Assembly: GCA_966212235.1 (NCBI GenBank)
Contig: CBIHPP010000011.1
Coordinates: 186,001 to 250,000 of the forward strand
Length of the DNA: 64,000 nt
Source of the DNA: Niastella sp966212235
Lineage (GTDB): Bacteria > Bacteroidota > Bacteroidia > Chitinophagales > Chitinophagaceae
Direction of reading: 5' to 3'
Numbering within the stretch: position 1 is the first letter of the stretch; the number at the start of each line of letters is the position of its first letter. The notes under the pieces are model-generated. The model did no database searches, was not told the DNA's origin, and was given only the letters and a program-made list of their open reading frames with translations. Positions 20,501-28,804 of this stretch are shown here, one piece after another. The translations under genes were made by a program, and so were the position numbers.

Positions 20501-21820
20501 GGCTGTACGGAATCAATAACGAGTACGGTCATTGTATATCCCAGGCCAACAGCCGTCTTTACGGTAACGCCCGATATCTGTTTGAACCAGTTGGCTACCA
20601 TCGACGATGAATCAACCATTGCCTCAGGAACGATTACTTCCTGGAGATGGAATTTGGGTGATGGTAACTGGGTTCCCAGTACCAATAGCAACACGTTTAC
20701 ACACACATGGTCTCCATATAACACGTATTCTGTAAAGCTGGTGGCAGTGAGTGATCAGGGTTGCACCAGTGATACAGCTACCCGGACAGTAACAGTACAT
20801 CCGCTGCCGGCAACTGATTTTAGTTTGCCTGCAGCGGTATGTATGCCGGGTGGTTCAGCCGATTTCAAAAACGCCACTACGGTAGCGGATCAGTCAGGGC
20901 TTAGTTACACCTGGAGTTTTGGTGATAACAGTGCGGTGTCGCATGCTGTCAATGCCAGTCATGTGTATGCAGCATCCGGTTCTTACACCGTTCACCTGGT
21001 AGCTACCTCTGCCTTTGGATGTACCAGTGATGCAACGAAAATAGTATCGTCATTCTTTGATAAACCGGTTGCCGCCTTTACGGTAGCGCCTGATACCTTA
21101 TGCCAGGGATCGGATAATGAGTTTACCGATGAAAGCACGCCCAATAATAACACGATCCAGAAATGGAACTGGGATTTTGGCGATGGCAGTTCTTCCAATG
21201 TACAGAACCCGGTGAAGCGCTACCAATTACCAGGTAACTACACGGTGAAATTGCAGGTGACCAACAGTGCCGGTTGTACTTCGCAATCATTTACCAAACA
21301 GGTGGTGGTATACCTGCAGCCGGTTATTGATGCCGGGCCTTCGTTCGTCGTACCGCAGGGGACCGTTGTGCAATTCAATCCAACAGCCAACGATTCAACG
21401 GTGCTGGCGTTCAGTTGGGATCCTTCAACAGGTTTAAGCGATCCCAAAAAGTTACGGCCTTTGCTGCAGGCAATGATCGATGAAACCTATACGCTAACAG
21501 CTATGGGTGAAGGACAATGTACGGCGTCTGACTTCCTGACCGTGAAAATATTGAAGCCGGTCAATGTGCCCAATGCATTTTCACCCAACGGCGATGGCAT
21601 TCATGATACCTGGAACATCACCAACCTGAGCGATTACCCCGGTTGTACGGTATCCGTGTTTAACCGGTACGGTCAGCGGGTGTATAATTCCGCCGGTTAT
21701 GGAACGCCGTGGGATGGAACGGTAGCCGGGAAGCCATTGCCCATGGCGACCTACTACTATGTCATTCACTTGAAAAATGGATTTGCACCGAGGACGGGGT
21801 CTGTGACGATTGTGAAGTAG
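17552..21820 (+). CDS. PKD-repeat T9SS type-B cargo with IgGFc-binding-like N-domain (1422 aa)
   Basis: Large secreted surface protein. An N-terminal hydrophobic segment ending 'IWSQGQ' is followed by an IgGFc-binding-like domain at about residues 40-490 ('NRGTDFWVGYGHHQF', 'GIHIESNVPIVAYAHIYGS'). That domain is clearly paralogous to residues 3185-3635 of the preceding gene. After it come at least five PKD-type modules with 'WxWDFGD' cores, between about 660 and 1255, and a CHU_C type-B sorting domain from about 1338 ('VPNAFSPNGDGIHD', 'VFNRYGQRVYN'). It probably uses type IX secretion and a SprF-like partner such as the next gene. Function in adhesion is inferred. Confidence 0.92.
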   Translation: MATTGAHKTDKRILYRVCGRVLLGFAFLLTGIWSQGQNVSNRGTDFWVGYGHHQFMENGTNAMNMVLYLSAEDQPATVTITLDSSALLQVNWWRKTYTIPAYTVITTDIIPKGINNVPAAAGDPLSDPNYDARLFTDPPPAGTGGAGVFRRKGIHIESNVPIVAYAHIYGSTSSGATMLLPVTAWGYSYVSLNSRQSYLDNCYNWMYVVASKDNTVIQVTPSVKTRAQNLTGLQPGVTSTITLMKGQIYQMIGANDAADANGNGGNSASGKNLTGTIVRSMANGANDCNPIAVFAGSSRTANPASCGSGGGDNDNQQLFPQHAWGKKYLTAPFSGSSTPNSFARSTYKIAVRDPATAVRVNNAPITAPLVNGNYYEYESSTADCIEADKPIEVMQFMTGGNCLGNGGLGDPEMVVLSPVEQAIKSVGFFRNNKEGILVNYVTLIVPTAGLPSLKIAGSSVFSHTYAHPCIPGYSVVIKRWDCPPPPAAPLGQCLVVCDSAFTGITYGLGSAESYAYNVGTYLNNLNAVGGVHNEPDTTNGGKNSHKFTCVNTPVKLSALIRYQPLKLVWNISSLAAVLTPPNNTNVTQDPASTGYVGTETVNGILYYKYTLPGTYNFTTPGTYTIPIKSTSLSLDNCNNTEELKITIEVKPRPTADFTFAHPTGCIKDTVAFAGPASTGAYTISQWKWTFPDGSLDSVKNAFKLLAATGTQNVQLKVVTTDGCVADVTKPITVFAPPVTTLSATPITICEGGSITYSETSSYGGPVPINSWYWDFGNNTTAVTTNGNAQTIAYPAYGAYTAKHVVKVSKACVSDTASVPVTVYAKPQPGFSYPAGCLPDNGIVQFTDTTKVKDGQAITSWSWDFGDPNATPANPNTSTQQNPLHTYSFGNYNIHFTVTTANGCTKDTIVAATFSLRPRLNYPALPAICASAKNPVSVATATVTNGVPGTGVYSGPGTTAAGSFTPSIAGAGTHTITYTFTTTAGCTESITSTVIVYPRPTAVFTVTPDICLNQLATIDDESTIASGTITSWRWNLGDGNWVPSTNSNTFTHTWSPYNTYSVKLVAVSDQGCTSDTATRTVTVHPLPATDFSLPAAVCMPGGSADFKNATTVADQSGLSYTWSFGDNSAVSHAVNASHVYAASGSYTVHLVATSAFGCTSDATKIVSSFFDKPVAAFTVAPDTLCQGSDNEFTDESTPNNNTIQKWNWDFGDGSSSNVQNPVKRYQLPGNYTVKLQVTNSAGCTSQSFTKQVVVYLQPVIDAGPSFVVPQGTVVQFNPTANDSTVLAFSWDPSTGLSDPKKLRPLLQAMIDETYTLTAMGEGQCTASDFLTVKILKPVNVPNAFSPNGDGIHDTWNITNLSDYPGCTVSVFNRYGQRVYNSAGYGTPWDGTVAGKPLPMATYYYVIHLKNGFAPRTGSVTIVK

Positions 21821-21857
21821 GAGGTAAGCAAAAAAATAACAAACAAAACTATACGCA

Positions 21858-22856
21858 ATGAGAAAGAGTTTAATACTGATATTGGCGGCCTGCCTTGGAG
21901 TCCAGGGAATAAAGGCGCAGGTAGATCCGCATTTCTCACAATACTATGTATATCCTGCCTGGTTGAACCCGGCCTTAACAGGCGCTTTTGACGGCGATTA
22001 CCGCATTTCCGGTATTTACCGGTCGCAATGGGGTAATATCAGTAGTCCGTTCACTACGCCCGGTGTGGCCGTTGATTTTACCACCAACAAAAATTCCAAT
22101 TTCGGTGTGAGTGTATTAAATCAATCTGCCGGCGATGGCGGTTATAATTACCTCACAGCCTATGGAAGTTATTCCTACACCGGGGTGCGTTTGGGACAAG
22201 GGGAATATCATCGCATTGCGATGGGTATGCAGATCGGGATCATTCAAAGAAAGTTCAATCGTTCGAAGTTGTCGTTTGGCGATCAGTGGAACCCGATCAC
22301 CGGTTATAATCCCGGCGCCACATCCGCGGAATCATTTAGTAAAACAGCCTCTACTTCATTTGATGCTGCCGCCGGTATTTTGTATTACGATGCACAGCCC
22401 GGTAAAAGAATGAATTTGTTTGGCGGGTTCTCGGTAGCGCATCTTACGCGGCCCGATGATCAGTTTAGTGAATCGAGCAATGCCCGCTTGCCGATGCGGT
22501 ATACGGTACATGCCGGGGTAAGAATAACGTTATCGGATGTACTCAGTTTAACGCCCAATATCTTATACCTGAAACAGGCAACGGCGCAGGAGAAAATGGT
22601 GGGCGCTTATGCCCGGTTGATCGCTGCACCCGGTACCGACGTTATGCTGGGTGCGAATTACCGCTTTAAAGATGCTTTGTCACCCTTTGTAGGGTTTGCA
22701 CATAAAAATATGGTTTTGGGTGTGAGTTATGATGTGAACACCTCCGACCTGGGAAAGATGGCGAATGGTTCAAACAGCTTTGAAATTTCGTTGTCCTTTA
22801 CAGGCAGGAAGTCGATCAAAACACCTGAAGTAGATTTTGTCTGTCCGCGCTTATAG
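21858..22856 (+). CDS. PorP/SprF family type IX secretion outer membrane protein (copy 1)
   Basis: 332-residue PorP/SprF-like protein, an outer-membrane beta-barrel that in flavobacterial systems is needed to export or anchor type-B cargo. It has a signal peptide ending 'GIKAQ', then the family hallmark 'DPHFSQYYVYPAWLNPALTGAFDGDYR' region (residues about 22-50) and an alternating hydrophobic barrel pattern to the end. It follows the 1422-residue type-B cargo by 37 bp, so the two are probably co-transcribed, as sprB and sprF are in Flavobacterium. A second copy lies at 25133. A hairpin terminator follows at 22886. Confidence 0.92.
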   Translation: MRKSLILILAACLGVQGIKAQVDPHFSQYYVYPAWLNPALTGAFDGDYRISGIYRSQWGNISSPFTTPGVAVDFTTNKNSNFGVSVLNQSAGDGGYNYLTAYGSYSYTGVRLGQGEYHRIAMGMQIGIIQRKFNRSKLSFGDQWNPITGYNPGATSAESFSKTASTSFDAAAGILYYDAQPGKRMNLFGGFSVAHLTRPDDQFSESSNARLPMRYTVHAGVRITLSDVLSLTPNILYLKQATAQEKMVGAYARLIAAPGTDVMLGANYRFKDALSPFVGFAHKNMVLGVSYDVNTSDLGKMANGSNSFEISLSFTGRKSIKTPEVDFVCPRL

Positions 22857-22885
22857 TCATAGGTACACCAATGTCCTGGAAACCG

Positions 22886-22914
22886 GCGGTTGGTTTCTAC
22901 CAACCGCTCTTTTT
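22886..22914 (+). terminator. Rho-independent terminator after PorP/SprF copy 1
   Basis: A perfect nine-base-pair stem, gcggttggt / accaaccgc, with a ttct loop is followed by tcttttt. It is placed 30 bp after the stop codon of the PorP/SprF gene. Confidence 0.88.
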
Positions 22915-23008
22915 AAAAACAATACCCTGTTAATATATACAAGACGCGATTGCTGCCTATGAAAATCTGGTTCGTGATCCCATTGCATTGATCTTATAAA
23001 AACGTAGT

Positions 23009-25012
23009 ATGAAAAAGATAATTGCCACCGGTATTTTGTGTTGCAGTATACTGGCAGCCAACGCCCAGTTTACATATGAATATTTGCGTGCCGCAGATAA
23101 TTATTATAAAAAGGCGGACTATTTTTCTGCCGCCCAGTATTATGAAAAATATTTAGGCACTGCCAGCCAAAAACTAAAGACGGCTGAATATAGCCCCTAT
23201 ACGGTTGCTACCACAACGGACAAGAAAGCCAAAGTTCCGGTAAGCAGCCGGCAACTGGCGCTGTACCGCGTGGCTGAGAGTTACCGGTTGTTGCATGATC
23301 ATGCCAAAGCCGCCACGTATTATGAGAAAACGCTGGAAGCCAGTAGCGCGGAATTTCCGCTGGCCCGTTATTACTATGCGTTGGAGCTGCGTGCCCTGGC
23401 CAATTATGAGCAGGCGGAAAAGGAGTTCACCCGGTTCCTGGATGAACATACGACTGAAGATCAATACAGCGAGTCAGCAAAAAAAGAATTGATGAGCCTG
23501 CGGTTTATTCAAACCCAATTAAAAAAGAAAGACCTGAAACTATACCGGGTGCAAAAAGCCGCCGAGCCGTTAAATACGGAAGGCGCTAATTATGCACCAG
23601 TATGGTTGAACGATAATATCTTGTTGTTTACTTCAACCCGGATAGATAGTACGGGTGGTAAGAAACAGTCGCACATAAACCGGGTATATGCTACCCCGGT
23701 AACAGATGGGGTAACCGGTGATATTAAACCGTTGCCCTTACCCCAGGCCAGTAGTATGCACCAGGGCGTTGTAAGTTTAACGCCCGATGGCAATACGTTG
23801 TTCCTGACCCGGTGGATGATCGCGGGCGGCAAAAAAGTATCCGGTATTTACAGTAGCCGCAAAGCAGGCGATAGCTGGAGCGAACCGGTGTTGCTGGATA
23901 GTCTTATTAATGCCGCTGGGTTTAGTACACAACAGCCTTTTGTGATGCCGGGTGGAAAATACCTCCTGTATGCCAGTGACAAAAGCGGCGGTTACGGCGG
24001 ATTTGATCTGTGGTATGCGGAGCTGGATGGAAATGGTAAACCGGTTCGTACCGCCAACCTCGGCGATGTGGTAAATACCGTCTATGATGAACAGGCTCCT
24101 TATTATCATGCGCCGTCTTCAACCCTTGTTTTTTCCGGGAACGGAAGGGTAGGGATGGGCGGCTATGATTTCTTCTATAGCAAAGGGTCGATCGATACCT
24201 GGTCGGCGCCTGTAAACTTTGGATATCCCGTTAACTCCGTGAAAGATGATATCTACCTGGTAAGCAAAGGCGGCGCGAAGAACGTGCTGGAAGATGTTTG
24301 GCTCAGTTCCGACCGGGAAGCTACCTGCTGCCTGGAGTTGTTCTATTTAAAAAAGGTGATACCCAAAAAGCAGGTAAGCGGACAGGTTGTATCCTGTGAC
24401 GATAAATTGCCGCTGACAGGTGTTACCATCAATATCATGGATACCATTCAGAATAAAGTAGTGTATACGCAAACCACGACCGGTGATGGAAGTTATTCTT
24501 TTACACTGGACGAATTTCAACCGTTGAAGGCAGTTGCCACTGTGAGCGGTTATAGCAATGGTTCGTTGCCTTTCTATACACCATCTGATGAGGAAGCTGA
24601 ATTGCTGATCAACCCGGCTATTTGCCTGATAAAAGATGTGCCGCCGGTCAATGAAGTAGTGGTGATGGACAATGTCTATTACGATTTTGATAAGTCCACC
24701 CTCAAAATTGAATCCCATGCTTCGCTGGATAAACTGGTGGACATGATGAACGCCCATCCTGATATTGTTATTGAGTTGAGCGCACATACCGATAACCTGG
24801 GTAATGAAACCTACAACCAACGGCTTTCCGAAGCAAGGGCTCGATCCTGCGTAGCCTACCTGATCAAAAAAGGGATTGATAAGAACCGCCTGCAGGCAAA
24901 GGGATATGGGTCAACGCAACCGATAGCACCCAATACACATGACGATGGCAGTGATAATGCGGAAGGAAGGCAGATGAATAGAAGAACGGAGTTTAAGGTG
25001 TTAGGGAAGTAG
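23009..25012 (+). CDS. PorE-like OmpA family protein (TPR, PD40 propeller, carboxypeptidase-regulatory, OmpA)
   Basis: 667-residue periplasmic/outer-membrane protein with the domain order known from PorE of the type IX secretion system: signal peptide ending 'LAANAQ'; TPR-like helices about 20-180; PD40/WD40-type beta-propeller about 190-440 ('PVWLNDNILLFTSTRID', 'GGYGGFDLWYAELDGNGKP'); a carboxypeptidase-regulatory-like fold about 455-540; and a C-terminal OmpA peptidoglycan-binding domain about 555-667 ('NVYYDFDKSTLKIES', 'ELSAHTDNLGNETYNQRLS'). Unlike PorE it has no evident lipobox cysteine. It sits between the two PorP/SprF genes and probably anchors that machinery to peptidoglycan. Whether it is the core PorE or a locus-specific paralogue cannot be told from the window. 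Confidence 0.88.
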   Translation: MKKIIATGILCCSILAANAQFTYEYLRAADNYYKKADYFSAAQYYEKYLGTASQKLKTAEYSPYTVATTTDKKAKVPVSSRQLALYRVAESYRLLHDHAKAATYYEKTLEASSAEFPLARYYYALELRALANYEQAEKEFTRFLDEHTTEDQYSESAKKELMSLRFIQTQLKKKDLKLYRVQKAAEPLNTEGANYAPVWLNDNILLFTSTRIDSTGGKKQSHINRVYATPVTDGVTGDIKPLPLPQASSMHQGVVSLTPDGNTLFLTRWMIAGGKKVSGIYSSRKAGDSWSEPVLLDSLINAAGFSTQQPFVMPGGKYLLYASDKSGGYGGFDLWYAELDGNGKPVRTANLGDVVNTVYDEQAPYYHAPSSTLVFSGNGRVGMGGYDFFYSKGSIDTWSAPVNFGYPVNSVKDDIYLVSKGGAKNVLEDVWLSSDREATCCLELFYLKKVIPKKQVSGQVVSCDDKLPLTGVTINIMDTIQNKVVYTQTTTGDGSYSFTLDEFQPLKAVATVSGYSNGSLPFYTPSDEEAELLINPAICLIKDVPPVNEVVVMDNVYYDFDKSTLKIESHASLDKLVDMMNAHPDIVIELSAHTDNLGNETYNQRLSEARARSCVAYLIKKGIDKNRLQAKGYGSTQPIAPNTHDDGSDNAEGRQMNRRTEFKVLGK

Positions 25013-25078
25013 TTGACAAGTTAACAAGTTGATAGAATTGATAAAGTTAACAAGTTAAAAAGTTGACAGGTTGACAAG
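25011..25078. repeat. Intergenic octad-phased repeat (aagttaac/aagttgac)
   Basis: Repeated words aagttgac, aagttaac, aagttgat and aaagttaac fill the start of this gap with a period of about eight bases. It resembles the heptad arrays in style but differs in unit length. Confidence 0.75.
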
Positions 25079-25090
25079 AATCCAGGCTTT

Positions 25091-25118
25091 CACGTTTCAC
25101 GTTTGCCGTTTCACGATT
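25091..25118. repeat. Intergenic heptad array (cacgttt/gccgttt)
   Basis: Four in-phase units, cacgttt, cacgttt, gccgttt and cacgatt, lie just upstream of the start of PorP/SprF copy 2. Confidence 0.85.
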
Positions 25119-25132
25119 TAAAACGTAAGCAC

Positions 25133-26152
25133 ATGAAAAAGATAATAACGCTGTGTTGCATAGCGGTTGCCTGTATACAATCACAGGCCCAGCAGAAACC
25201 GCACTACACACAGTATATACTTAATCAATACATTCTAAACCCTGCATTGACAGGGATAGAAAACTATACGGATATAAAAGTCAGCCACCGGCACCAATGG
25301 GCCGGTATACAGGATGCGCCGGTTACTTCGTATGTAACCATTCATACGCCTATCGGCAAAAATGATTATCGCACCACGGCTACTTCTTTTGATGTGCCGG
25401 GCGAGAATCCACGCGGTCAACGTTACTGGGAAGAATATACAGGTGCAGAACCGCATCATGGCATTGGCTTGCAGGTGATCAATGACCGCACCGGTCCTTT
25501 GAATTATTTTTCCGCTTACGGAACTTATGCCTATCATATAGGCATCAGTGTAAGGACCAGTCTGGCCGCCGGTTTTGGCGCCGGCTTCACCAGCATCAGC
25601 CTGAATTCCGATAAGCTTGATTTTGGGAATGTGCAAGTGGATCCCGCTGTATATAACAATGGCGTCATCAATACCATGAAGCCCGATTTCATGGCTGGCA
25701 TCTATCTGTATTCGGCCGATTATTTTGTAGGCATCTCTGCACAGCAGATCATTCCCCAGAAAGTGAGTTTCTCAGATAATGCAGTGAAAACAACAAACGG
25801 AAAAATAGTGCCACATATTTTTGCCACCGCCGGGTATCGCTTCCTGGTAGGGGAGGACTTCAACCTGATCCCTTCCGTAATGGTGAAGTATGTGCAACCG
25901 ATGGCGACCCAGATCGATGTGAATGCAAAACTCCAATACCGCGATGTAGCCTGGTTTGGGGCCGGTTACCGGTACGATGATGGGTTCGCTGGAATGGTGG
26001 GCGTGAATATCGGTCACAAATTCAATATCGGGTATTCTTATGATTATACGACCTCGGGTTTAAATATAGTGAGTAAAGGCTCGCATGAAATTATGGTGGG
26101 TTTTCTGCTTGGTAATAAATATGATGATAGTTGTCCGAAGAATGTATGGTGA
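25133..26152 (+). CDS. PorP/SprF family type IX secretion outer membrane protein (copy 2)
   Basis: PorP/SprF-like outer-membrane protein of about 339 residues. The ATG at 25133 is preferred to an upstream TTG because it gives a standard signal peptide, 'MKKIITLCCIAVACIQSQAQ'. The family signature 'PHYTQYILNQYILNPALTGI' follows, and the C-terminal half has barrel-type strands. It is paralogous to the protein at 21858 but clearly diverged. It stands between the PorE-like gene and the third type-B cargo (26287), which suggests each SprF copy serves a different cargo; this pairing is inference. Confidence 0.92.
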   Translation: MKKIITLCCIAVACIQSQAQQKPHYTQYILNQYILNPALTGIENYTDIKVSHRHQWAGIQDAPVTSYVTIHTPIGKNDYRTTATSFDVPGENPRGQRYWEEYTGAEPHHGIGLQVINDRTGPLNYFSAYGTYAYHIGISVRTSLAAGFGAGFTSISLNSDKLDFGNVQVDPAVYNNGVINTMKPDFMAGIYLYSADYFVGISAQQIIPQKVSFSDNAVKTTNGKIVPHIFATAGYRFLVGEDFNLIPSVMVKYVQPMATQIDVNAKLQYRDVAWFGAGYRYDDGFAGMVGVNIGHKFNIGYSYDYTTSGLNIVSKGSHEIMVGFLLGNKYDDSCPKNVW

Positions 26153-26156
26153 GAAA

Positions 26157-26198
26157 AACGTGAAACGTGAGACGTGAGACGGCAAACGGGAAACGCCA
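26157..26198. repeat. Intergenic heptad array (aacgtga/gacgtga)
   Basis: Six in-phase units follow the stop codon of the PorP/SprF gene: aacgtga, aacgtga, gacgtga, gacggca, aacggga, aacgcca. The first units are the complement of the cacgttt units found on the other side of the same gene, so the gene is flanked by inverted copies. Confidence 0.85.
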
Positions 26199-26286
26199 AA
26201 TACAAAAGCTACATGTGAAACGAAATAATCAGTAGGAACCAATCAGATAATCATTAACCATTAAACCGGGTATCTTATCCTATTCC

Positions 26287-27978
26287 ATGTATTCTGGCTC
26301 TCGTCGTCATATTCTTTTTGGCTTGTCTTTTTCGGGTGTCTTCTATGCCGGCATACCGTGGTTTCGGTGTGCCGGTTATTTTTCACCAAACGGCGTTTAC
26401 ATTTTTTATTTACTCTTTTGGATATTATTGATGATCACCTTTCCTGTGCAGGCGCAGCCCTGTATGTCGCCGGTTTCCTTACGAGCGTCTGCCCGGCCAG
26501 CTACTATTTGTGCCGGTGAAAATGTAACGTTATCGGTAGTAGCTGTTGGCGGTACATTAAGTTCTTATACCTGGAATCCGGGAAACATTCCCGGAGCCGG
26601 TATAACGGTGTCGCCAGGTGCAACAACAACGTATACCATCAGCGGGCAGGATGCTGCTGGTTGTGAGGTTACGGCCAGTGTTCAGGTTACGGTAAAGCCA
26701 ACGCCCAATGCAACCTTTACCGTTTCGCCGGTAACTGCTTGTTTGGGTACGGCGCAAACAGTGACGTTTACCGGAAGCGCCAGTGGTACGGCTGTTTTCA
26801 ACTGGAATGGTTTTGCCGGCGCTGCTGTGCAAAGTGGAAATGGCGCGGGACCGTATACGATCCTTTTCAATACGACCGGAACGCGCACCCTGCGATTACA
26901 GATCACAGACAATGGTTGTATGTCAAATACGACGGCTCAAACGGTGAATGTATCAACGCCGCCGGTAAACAGTTTTACCGTAGATAAAACAACGATCTGT
27001 GCAGGCGATACGGTGCGGGTTACGTTTACTGGCAAAGTAAGCAATGCTACTGCGGTTTCCTGGAACTGGGGTGGGGGTACCTTGTTAACCGGTAATAGTT
27101 TAGGGCCATTCAAGTTAAAATATAATAACAACGGATTAATAGTATGTACCATTAATGACGGTGTATGCAATGCGACATCCACCTCAAAAGCGATTGCTGT
27201 AATACCGCAACCAGTAGCCGCATTTACAACAGATAAAATAACCGGCTGTGCGCCCCTGGAAGTACAGTTTTTAAATCAGTCCAAACAGGCGGATGCATAT
27301 GCCTGGGAATTTGGCGACGGCGAAACAGGGGTTGATGTGGACCCGGTCCATATGTACAACACAACCGGCGATTTTCCGGTGACACTGATCGCAACCAATC
27401 AAACGCTATGTAGTGATAAGATCATTAAGCATGGACTGATACGCGTACTGCCTGCACCGGTAGCTTTTTTTGAAAGTACGCCGGGTATCAATACACCGGT
27501 TGAATTAAGTGTCGCCACATTTCAGTTCAATAATAGTTCACAGTATGCCCATTCGTATGTATGGCATTTTGGAGACGGGGATACCTCGGTTGGAATAGAT
27601 CCAACGCACCAGTATCTGCTGCCTGGTAATTATCAGGTTGCCTTATATGCCCGTAATGACGTTGGTTGTATAGATAGTGTACATCATGGCGCCTATGTCG
27701 TCATTCCAGATAAAGTATTGCAGGTGCCCAATGCGTTTAGTCCGAATGGAGATGGAGTCCATGATCGCCTGGAAATCCCCGGACTACGAGCCTTTCCCGA
27801 TTGCCAGGTAACTATTTATAACCGGTATGGACAGCCAGTGTTCAATCGCAGGGGCTATAACGAACCCTGGGATGGCAACAAGCATGGCAAACCGGTATCA
27901 GCGGGGACCTATTACTATGTTATTAAAAGCAGCCGCGGTTCCGAATTGTATACGGGCTGGATCCAATTATTACGCTAA
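26287..27978 (+). CDS. PKD-domain T9SS type-B sorted surface protein (563 aa)
   Basis: Third type-B cargo of the locus. A long N-terminal hydrophobic stretch ends 'FPVQAQP'; the true start could be slightly internal. The body contains Ig-like modules ('RPATICAGENVTLSV', about residue 80) and two PKD domains ('AYAWEFGDGETG' near 340 and 'SYVWHFGDGDTS' near 425). The CHU_C type-B sorting domain begins near residue 478 ('VPNAFSPNGDGVHD', 'IYNRYGQPVFNRRG') and is very similar to that of the 1422-residue protein. Likely exported by type IX secretion and attached with help of a PorP/SprF protein. Ligand unknown. Confidence 0.9.
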   Translation: MYSGSRRHILFGLSFSGVFYAGIPWFRCAGYFSPNGVYIFYLLFWILLMITFPVQAQPCMSPVSLRASARPATICAGENVTLSVVAVGGTLSSYTWNPGNIPGAGITVSPGATTTYTISGQDAAGCEVTASVQVTVKPTPNATFTVSPVTACLGTAQTVTFTGSASGTAVFNWNGFAGAAVQSGNGAGPYTILFNTTGTRTLRLQITDNGCMSNTTAQTVNVSTPPVNSFTVDKTTICAGDTVRVTFTGKVSNATAVSWNWGGGTLLTGNSLGPFKLKYNNNGLIVCTINDGVCNATSTSKAIAVIPQPVAAFTTDKITGCAPLEVQFLNQSKQADAYAWEFGDGETGVDVDPVHMYNTTGDFPVTLIATNQTLCSDKIIKHGLIRVLPAPVAFFESTPGINTPVELSVATFQFNNSSQYAHSYVWHFGDGDTSVGIDPTHQYLLPGNYQVALYARNDVGCIDSVHHGAYVVIPDKVLQVPNAFSPNGDGVHDRLEIPGLRAFPDCQVTIYNRYGQPVFNRRGYNEPWDGNKHGKPVSAGTYYYVIKSSRGSELYTGWIQLLR

Positions 27979-28018
27979 ACTTTTTTCATTAAATACTAAA
28001 AATCAAAAAACCAAAAAC

Positions 28019-28588
28019 ATGAAACGCACAAATCAATGGAGCCTGCACCATTTCTTTTATTATATGCTGGCTGTTGCATTAACGATCACTGCCTGCAAAA
28101 AAGGAGATCCGGGTCCGCAGGGTGAAAAAGGTGACAAAGGAGATACCGGCGAAAAGGGTAATACAGGAGTTAAAGGTGACCCGGGAACCGCCAATGTATT
28201 ATATTCTCCCTGGTTGGACCTTACCTACAGCCTGGATGCTGCCAGCGGTGTTTTCTTTACGCAGATCACTGAAGCAAAGATTACCGATAATTTATTATCA
28301 AACGGTGAAATAAAAGTATTTATCAACTTTGGAACGCCCGACAATAAATTAGTATCGCCACTACCATTCGTTGAAGGTGATGCACAGATCACGCCCTTTT
28401 ATTTCGTTGGCGGCATAGAGCTGGATGCCAATGTAAATGCTTCTACTGTTACCAGTTCTACCACCGGCAAAAAATCACGTCAATACCGGTATATCCTTAT
28501 ACCCGGTGGCGCTACCGTGCGCATGGACAAAAAAATAGACTGGAATAATTACGAAGAAGTGGCAGCATACCTGGGATTGAAAGATTAG
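28019..28588 (+). CDS. Lipoprotein with short collagen-like repeat
   Basis: 189-residue predicted lipoprotein. The ATG at 28019 is chosen over an upstream in-frame start inside the previous gene because it begins a signal peptide with lipobox 'TITAC' (Cys26). Directly after the cysteine are nine collagen-type Gly-X-Y triplets from Gly29 ('GDPGPQGEKGDKGDTGEKG', continuing 'NTGVKGDPG'). The rest is a globular beta-rich domain with no family I recognise. Similar lipoproteins, a collagen-like stalk plus a small head domain, occur in Bacteroidota surface loci. It lies 40 bp after the third type-B cargo and ahead of a strong terminator, so it is probably the last gene of the adhesin transcript. Confidence 0.82.
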   Translation: MKRTNQWSLHHFFYYMLAVALTITACKKGDPGPQGEKGDKGDTGEKGNTGVKGDPGTANVLYSPWLDLTYSLDAASGVFFTQITEAKITDNLLSNGEIKVFINFGTPDNKLVSPLPFVEGDAQITPFYFVGGIELDANVNASTVTSSTTGKKSRQYRYILIPGGATVRMDKKIDWNNYEEVAAYLGLKD

Positions 28589-28682
28589 TGACACAACGAA
28601 CATCCTTAATTTAAAATAACGTAACCACGTTACTGCATTAAAATTGGTATGGGCAGTGCTTTTTCTCGTGCGTTACGTTTGG

Positions 28683-28709
28683 CCTCCCGACTTGTCGGGA
28701 GGTTTTTTT
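28683..28709 (+). terminator. Rho-independent terminator after the adhesin/T9SS locus
   Basis: An eight-base-pair perfect stem, cctcccga / tcgggagg, with a cttg loop is followed by seven T residues. It separates the surface locus from the efflux operon. Confidence 0.93.
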
Positions 28710-28779
28710 ATTTATGGTGCTACGTCGCAAACTTTTGACGGTTGGTCTCATAGGCGAATGGCAGGGAAGAAACCAGATC

Positions 28780-28787
28780 TACATTTG
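28780..28787 (+). promoter_or_regulatory. Candidate -7 box (TACATTTG) for the efflux operon
   Basis: This is a perfect match to the Bacteroidota -7 consensus TAnnTTTG, 18 bp before the TolC-family start codon and downstream of a terminator. No convincing -33 TTTG is seen at the expected distance, so the call is tentative. Confidence 0.5.
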
Positions 28788-28804
28788 GGCATCATTCCCT
28801 GAAT

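Noticed and set aside
27827..28018. In-frame extension of the collagen-like lipoprotein into the preceding gene
   Set aside because: It overlaps 150 bp of the CHU_C coding region of the upstream gene in another frame and lacks any domain; the lipoprotein signal starts at 28019.
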